DNA from: Gemmatimonadota bacterium
Lineage (GTDB): Bacteria > Latescibacterota > UBA2968 > UBA8231
Direction: 5' to 3'
Length of the DNA stretch: 64,000 bases
Assembly (NCBI GenBank): GCA_009840005.1
Contig: VXOR01000098.1
Span: 1 to 64,000, forward strand
In this document: positions 61,088 to 64,000 of the stretch, piece by piece
How the letters are laid out: each line of letters begins with the position of its first letter
Numbering within the stretch: position 1 is the first letter of the stretch
The notes under the pieces: model-generated
Told to the model about the DNA's origin: nothing
Seen by the model: only the letters and a program-made list of their open reading frames with translations
Database searches by the model: none
Program-made: the position numbers and the translations under genes

Positions 61088-61224
61088 GCGTTTGCCGTTT
61101 AATTTGGGGATGTAAATAAAAGAGGCGCTTTATAGAGAAACACTTAGTATAAGGAATTTTGCACAGTTTGTCGGACCTTAATTTCGCGTGGCTATTGTGT
61201 TACAATTGACCAAAAAGGCTTGTC

Positions 61225-63243
61225 ATGGCGGTTAAGACCTTCACATGGCTGCTTATAATCTGCTGGGCGACGGCTAGCGGTGCCCAGCGGCAAAGTTGGC
61301 AGATCGGCGGCGCGGGCTTGGCTTGGAGCGAAGGCGATTCCTCAGTGGTGCTCGTCGATTTAGACTCGGCCCCCGGCGCGATTCAGCCTGTCTATATCGA
61401 GTCTGACAAGAGCTTGTTCTCGCTGTTTACCGGCTGGGAACCGCTCAAAGAGCCGCGCGAGTTGACCTATGTCGAAGGCGAGACGCCACGGGCTTGGAAG
61501 GGTTCGCAGGGCAACGAGACTACCGCCCACAATGGCACCTATATGGTCGATGGCGACAGCATGTCTTTTAACCCGCCGGTCTCGTCCAATCCCGAATCAG
61601 TCTGGTACACCATCGATCTAGCCGTGCCGGTACCGGCGCATCGCTTTGGTTTTTTTACGCCACCGCGTGGCTTTCGCTCCGACGGTATCCCCTTTGCCCT
61701 GGATGCCGTGCCCGCCTACGAGGTGTCTATTGCAGCGGAAGGCGATCCGAGTTGGCTGGTAGGCAATCAGCCGTATCGGCGCATTGGCCCGCTCATCGCC
61801 GATGTAGCCGAAAACTTTGCCGCCCGGGTGCAAATTGAGTTCCCGAAGCAGTACGTGCGCTTTGTGCGCTACAAGCGGAAGACGTCGCTGTTGGATTCGG
61901 GGAGAGGGGGCAACACTAGCGTGCGTTCGGGGACTGCTTTCAAGGGATCAATCGGCGACTTTGAACTCTTCGGCGAGGGGGTGCCGCGCAAGGTGGTGTA
62001 CCGCTCGCGGATATTCGACTTGGACGCGCCCCGCAATTTTGGTCGCCTGTTTTGGGCGGCAACGCCGCTGCGCGTGGTTGATGGGGCACTGGTGGAGGCT
62101 CCCGATGCCGAGGTGGGGGTGGAGGTGGAGGTGCGTACCGGTCGCGACGGGGATCCGAACATCTACCACGAGTACACGGACCGAGGCGGCGAGGAAGTAG
62201 TTACGCGCGAGCGCTACGATTTGGTGCTGCAGCCGCGCTGGCGCGCTGGCCTCCTGCGCGATCCCCGGCCGGGCATGCGCGCTTCTATTCAGTACGATAG
62301 CGACAATTGGTCTTTTTGGTCGTTGCCCTTTGCCGAGTCGGGGCAGGCGATTGACCTCAAAGGGGGGACTCATTTTCAGTTGCGGATTACGCTCAAAAGC
62401 GAGGATTTTGCTTCGTTCGTGCGGCTCGACTCGTTGTGGATTGAGACCGCGCCGCTACTGGCTAGCCGAGTCGTGGGCGAAGTGGCACTAGCCGACGATG
62501 TGCAGCCGGCGGGGGGCTTGACCCAAGTGCCGTTGGGGACAGCGGCGGAACTAATCTACGATGTCCGCGGCGAGTTTGTCGGTGAGGGGGCAGGCTTTGA
62601 TGCGCTGAGGATTCGCACCGGGACGCGGGCTAGGTTTACCCGGCTAGAAATGGGGGATCCGCCGAGGGAGGTAGAACCGATTGAAGTAACCGAGGGTGCC
62701 GAGGAACTAGCGGTCGTGTTGCCGGAGCGGATCGGGCCGGGGTCCGCGGAAGGCGCGCGCGTCGTCTTTGTCGCCGATATGTTTTCGCTGGCTTGGACGT
62801 TTTCGGGCGAGGTCTATAATGACGGCGTCGATGCGCTACCCCAGCCCGTCGAACCGGGCGATGCCAGCGCCGAACTGGGGACCAATAGTCTGCGGGTCCT
62901 GGGGCTGGCCGGGCAAAGCGATGGGCCGGTGGTGGGATTGGATTTTTCCACTAGGGTGCTGACGCCCAATGGCGACGGAGTCCACGACGAGGTCGAAATC
63001 GGCTATGCACTGGTGGGATTGCCCGAGGATGTTCCCGTGATGTTCAAGGTGTATTCACTCGACGGAAGGCGGGTAGCCCAGCGGTCATTGGGTGCACAGC
63101 GTTTCGGTGCGCAGCGGGTGCGCTGGGATGGGCGCGATGGGGACGGGGTTTTATTGTCGCCGGGTATCTACTTGGTTGAAGTAGTGCCTGAAGCCGAGCG
63201 GACGGGAGCCCGTCGGTTGCGCCCATTAACACTAATCTACTAA
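61225..63243 (+). CDS. Large secreted protein, type A of a second gene pair
   Basis: A 672-residue secreted protein: signal peptide 1-20 (TWLLIICWATASGA), IGGAGLAWSEGDSSVVL, discoidin-like beta sections (YMVDGDSMSFNPP, WYTIDLAVPVPAHRFGFF), a further FGRLFWAATPLRVV block and the C-terminal VLTPNGDGVHDEVEIGYALV with SPGIYLVEVVPE. The type A protein at 38667-40604 has the same order and closing motifs. Start ATG 61225 has AAAAAGG upstream. The 61088-61224 interval, before it, holds the divergent promoters. Type B follows after 11 bases. Confidence 0.78.
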   Translation: MAVKTFTWLLIICWATASGAQRQSWQIGGAGLAWSEGDSSVVLVDLDSAPGAIQPVYIESDKSLFSLFTGWEPLKEPRELTYVEGETPRAWKGSQGNETTAHNGTYMVDGDSMSFNPPVSSNPESVWYTIDLAVPVPAHRFGFFTPPRGFRSDGIPFALDAVPAYEVSIAAEGDPSWLVGNQPYRRIGPLIADVAENFAARVQIEFPKQYVRFVRYKRKTSLLDSGRGGNTSVRSGTAFKGSIGDFELFGEGVPRKVVYRSRIFDLDAPRNFGRLFWAATPLRVVDGALVEAPDAEVGVEVEVRTGRDGDPNIYHEYTDRGGEEVVTRERYDLVLQPRWRAGLLRDPRPGMRASIQYDSDNWSFWSLPFAESGQAIDLKGGTHFQLRITLKSEDFASFVRLDSLWIETAPLLASRVVGEVALADDVQPAGGLTQVPLGTAAELIYDVRGEFVGEGAGFDALRIRTGTRARFTRLEMGDPPREVEPIEVTEGAEELAVVLPERIGPGSAEGARVVFVADMFSLAWTFSGEVYNDGVDALPQPVEPGDASAELGTNSLRVLGLAGQSDGPVVGLDFSTRVLTPNGDGVHDEVEIGYALVGLPEDVPVMFKVYSLDGRRVAQRSLGAQRFGAQRVRWDGRDGDGVLLSPGIYLVEVVPEAERTGARRLRPLTLIY

Positions 63244-63254
63244 GAGCTAAGAGC

Positions 63255-64000
63255 ATGGCGATGCGCTCGTTGTACGCGCTACTATTGGGAATCGGCGCGG
63301 TGTGGGCCGATGAGCTGCGCTTCGACAGGGCGGCGGCGTGGCGGTCGTGGCAAATGCCAGCGGATCTGGTGCAGATTGGAGCCGACGGCAGACTGCGGCT
63401 GCGGAAGTTCCGCAAGGAGATCAACGCCGTGGCCAACGCCGGAGACTTCCGCCATGCGACGCAGGAGCGCGGCGAGGTAGCAGGCGGGATCTGGGAAGCC
63501 AAGAGCAATCCACAGACGGCAGATTTGATTGTCGATGGCGATCTAGAAACCTTCTGGCAGCCCGACCCCGACTATGCGCTCGATCAGTGGTCGGTGCAGA
63601 TCGATTTGGGGCGTCCGGTGCTGGTGCGCCAGATTCGCTTGGTCTTTCCCAACCGCGAGGGGGCGCGGCCCTTGCGGCAGTTCAGCGTCTTCGTCTCTTC
63701 TGGTGCGCGGATTCAGGCGCTCAACGATGTGTTCAAGTTTGAAGCGATCTATCGCACTTCTAGGCCCAACACCGAGACCGAGTTGGTGATTCCGTTGGAG
63801 TATCTGGGTACGGACAGCACCTATGTGTTGGACGCGTCCTTGGACATTGATCGCGAGCGCGAGCGCCGTTATCAGGTAATTCAGTACATCATCGTCGAAG
63901 CCGACGAGCAGCATCCAGCCGCGGCGCTGGCCGAGATCGAGGTACTGGCCGTAGGGGATAACGTGAGCTTGGGCACGGCCGAGCGCGGCGGCAGCTTTCT
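63255..64000 (+). CDS. Large secreted discoidin-like protein, type B, cut by the window edge
   Basis: From ATG 63255 the plus strand is open to the last base (248 codons), so this is the N-terminal part only. Translation: leader MAMRSLYALLLGIGAVWAD, then AAAWRSWQMPADLV and FRKEINAVANAGDF, which parallel the HWRNWTFPKG and INAVRDIAAYL blocks of the protein at 36023-38638, then a discoidin-like region (LIVDGDLETFWQPDPD, WSVQIDLGRPVLVRQIRLVF). A longer beta-rich protein with a FlgD-like end would be expected beyond the window. Eleven bases separate it from the type A gene. Confidence 0.78.
   Translation, partial: MAMRSLYALLLGIGAVWADELRFDRAAAWRSWQMPADLVQIGADGRLRLRKFRKEINAVANAGDFRHATQERGEVAGGIWEAKSNPQTADLIVDGDLETFWQPDPDYALDQWSVQIDLGRPVLVRQIRLVFPNREGARPLRQFSVFVSSGARIQALNDVFKFEAIYRTSRPNTETELVIPLEYLGTDSTYVLDASLDIDRERERRYQVIQYIIVEADEQHPAAALAEIEVLAVGDNVSLGTAERGGSF

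Overview
The window looks like accessory chromosome from an uncultivated, probably marine or host-associated bacterium. The gene families (phytanoyl-CoA-type dioxygenases, sulfatase, creatininase, DUF5916 outer-membrane protein, secreted proteins ending in FlgD/T9SS-like 'FTPNGDGVND' or 'NPFN...LGQ' domains, a methylating lipid-type PKS) are what I would expect of Poribacteria/Latescibacteria-like lineages, often sponge-associated. That placement is an inference: there is no rRNA or housekeeping marker, and I saw no tRNA, rRNA, CRISPR array or autonomous transposase.

Layout. 1-2.5 kb: minus-strand ABC/AAA ATPase, TOPRIM protein and edge-truncated PD-(D/E)XK nuclease, a plausible defence operon. 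2.6-7.8 kb: outer-membrane DUF5916 protein, TIM-barrel hydrolase-like protein, orphan UPF0175 protein and a decayed LivK-type binding-protein pseudogene. 7.9-20.5 kb: a polyketide/fatty-acid locus with a 10-kb PKS gene (KS-AT-DH-MT-ER-KR-ACP-KS-AT, last AT degenerate), a free-standing carrier protein, an Sfp-type phosphopantetheinyl transferase and an alpha/beta hydrolase; nested repeats border or invade it. 20.5-33 kb, mostly minus: NCS2 permease fused to an ATPase-like domain, sulfatase, two tandem TlpA-like proteins, creatininase (plus), three tandem secreted Cache-domain proteins and a PL10-like pectate lyase. 33-36 kb: two PhyH dioxygenases around a DUF4258/YgiT toxin-antitoxin pair. 36-40.6 kb: a pair of very large secreted proteins whose counterpart pair reappears at 61.2-64 kb. 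41-49.6 kb: OFA-type transporter, truncated sensor with binding protein, beta-propeller, phosphodiesterase, hydroxyacid dehydrogenase and MBL hydrolase. 49.8-53.5 kb: small membrane proteins, cupin, AbrB-like protein, GNAT and Gfo/Idh/MocA oxidoreductase. 53.5-56.7 kb: a large P-loop GTPase with an integrase-like N-terminus and a striking operator-promoter arrangement, a glycosyltransferase remnant and a HicBA module. 56.8-61.1 kb: four-gene envelope glycolipid operon. 61.2-64 kb: second copy of the large secreted pair, running off the window.

How it works together. The PKS, carrier protein, PPTase and hydrolase form a self-contained module that would make a methyl-branched acyl chain. Secreted sulfatase, pectate lyase, DUF5916 and discoidin-like proteins suggest life on sulfated or acidic polysaccharide. 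Mobile and defence features cluster at both ends and around short palindromic repeats, which are shared between distant sites (8.0 and 46.7 kb; 18.8, 40.9 and 42.3 kb). The items most worth following are the GTPase at 53.5-55.9 kb, the ATPase/TOPRIM/nuclease operon, the dead second AT of the PKS, the duplicated surface-protein pair and the insertion-like element exactly at a stop codon (46.6-46.8 kb).
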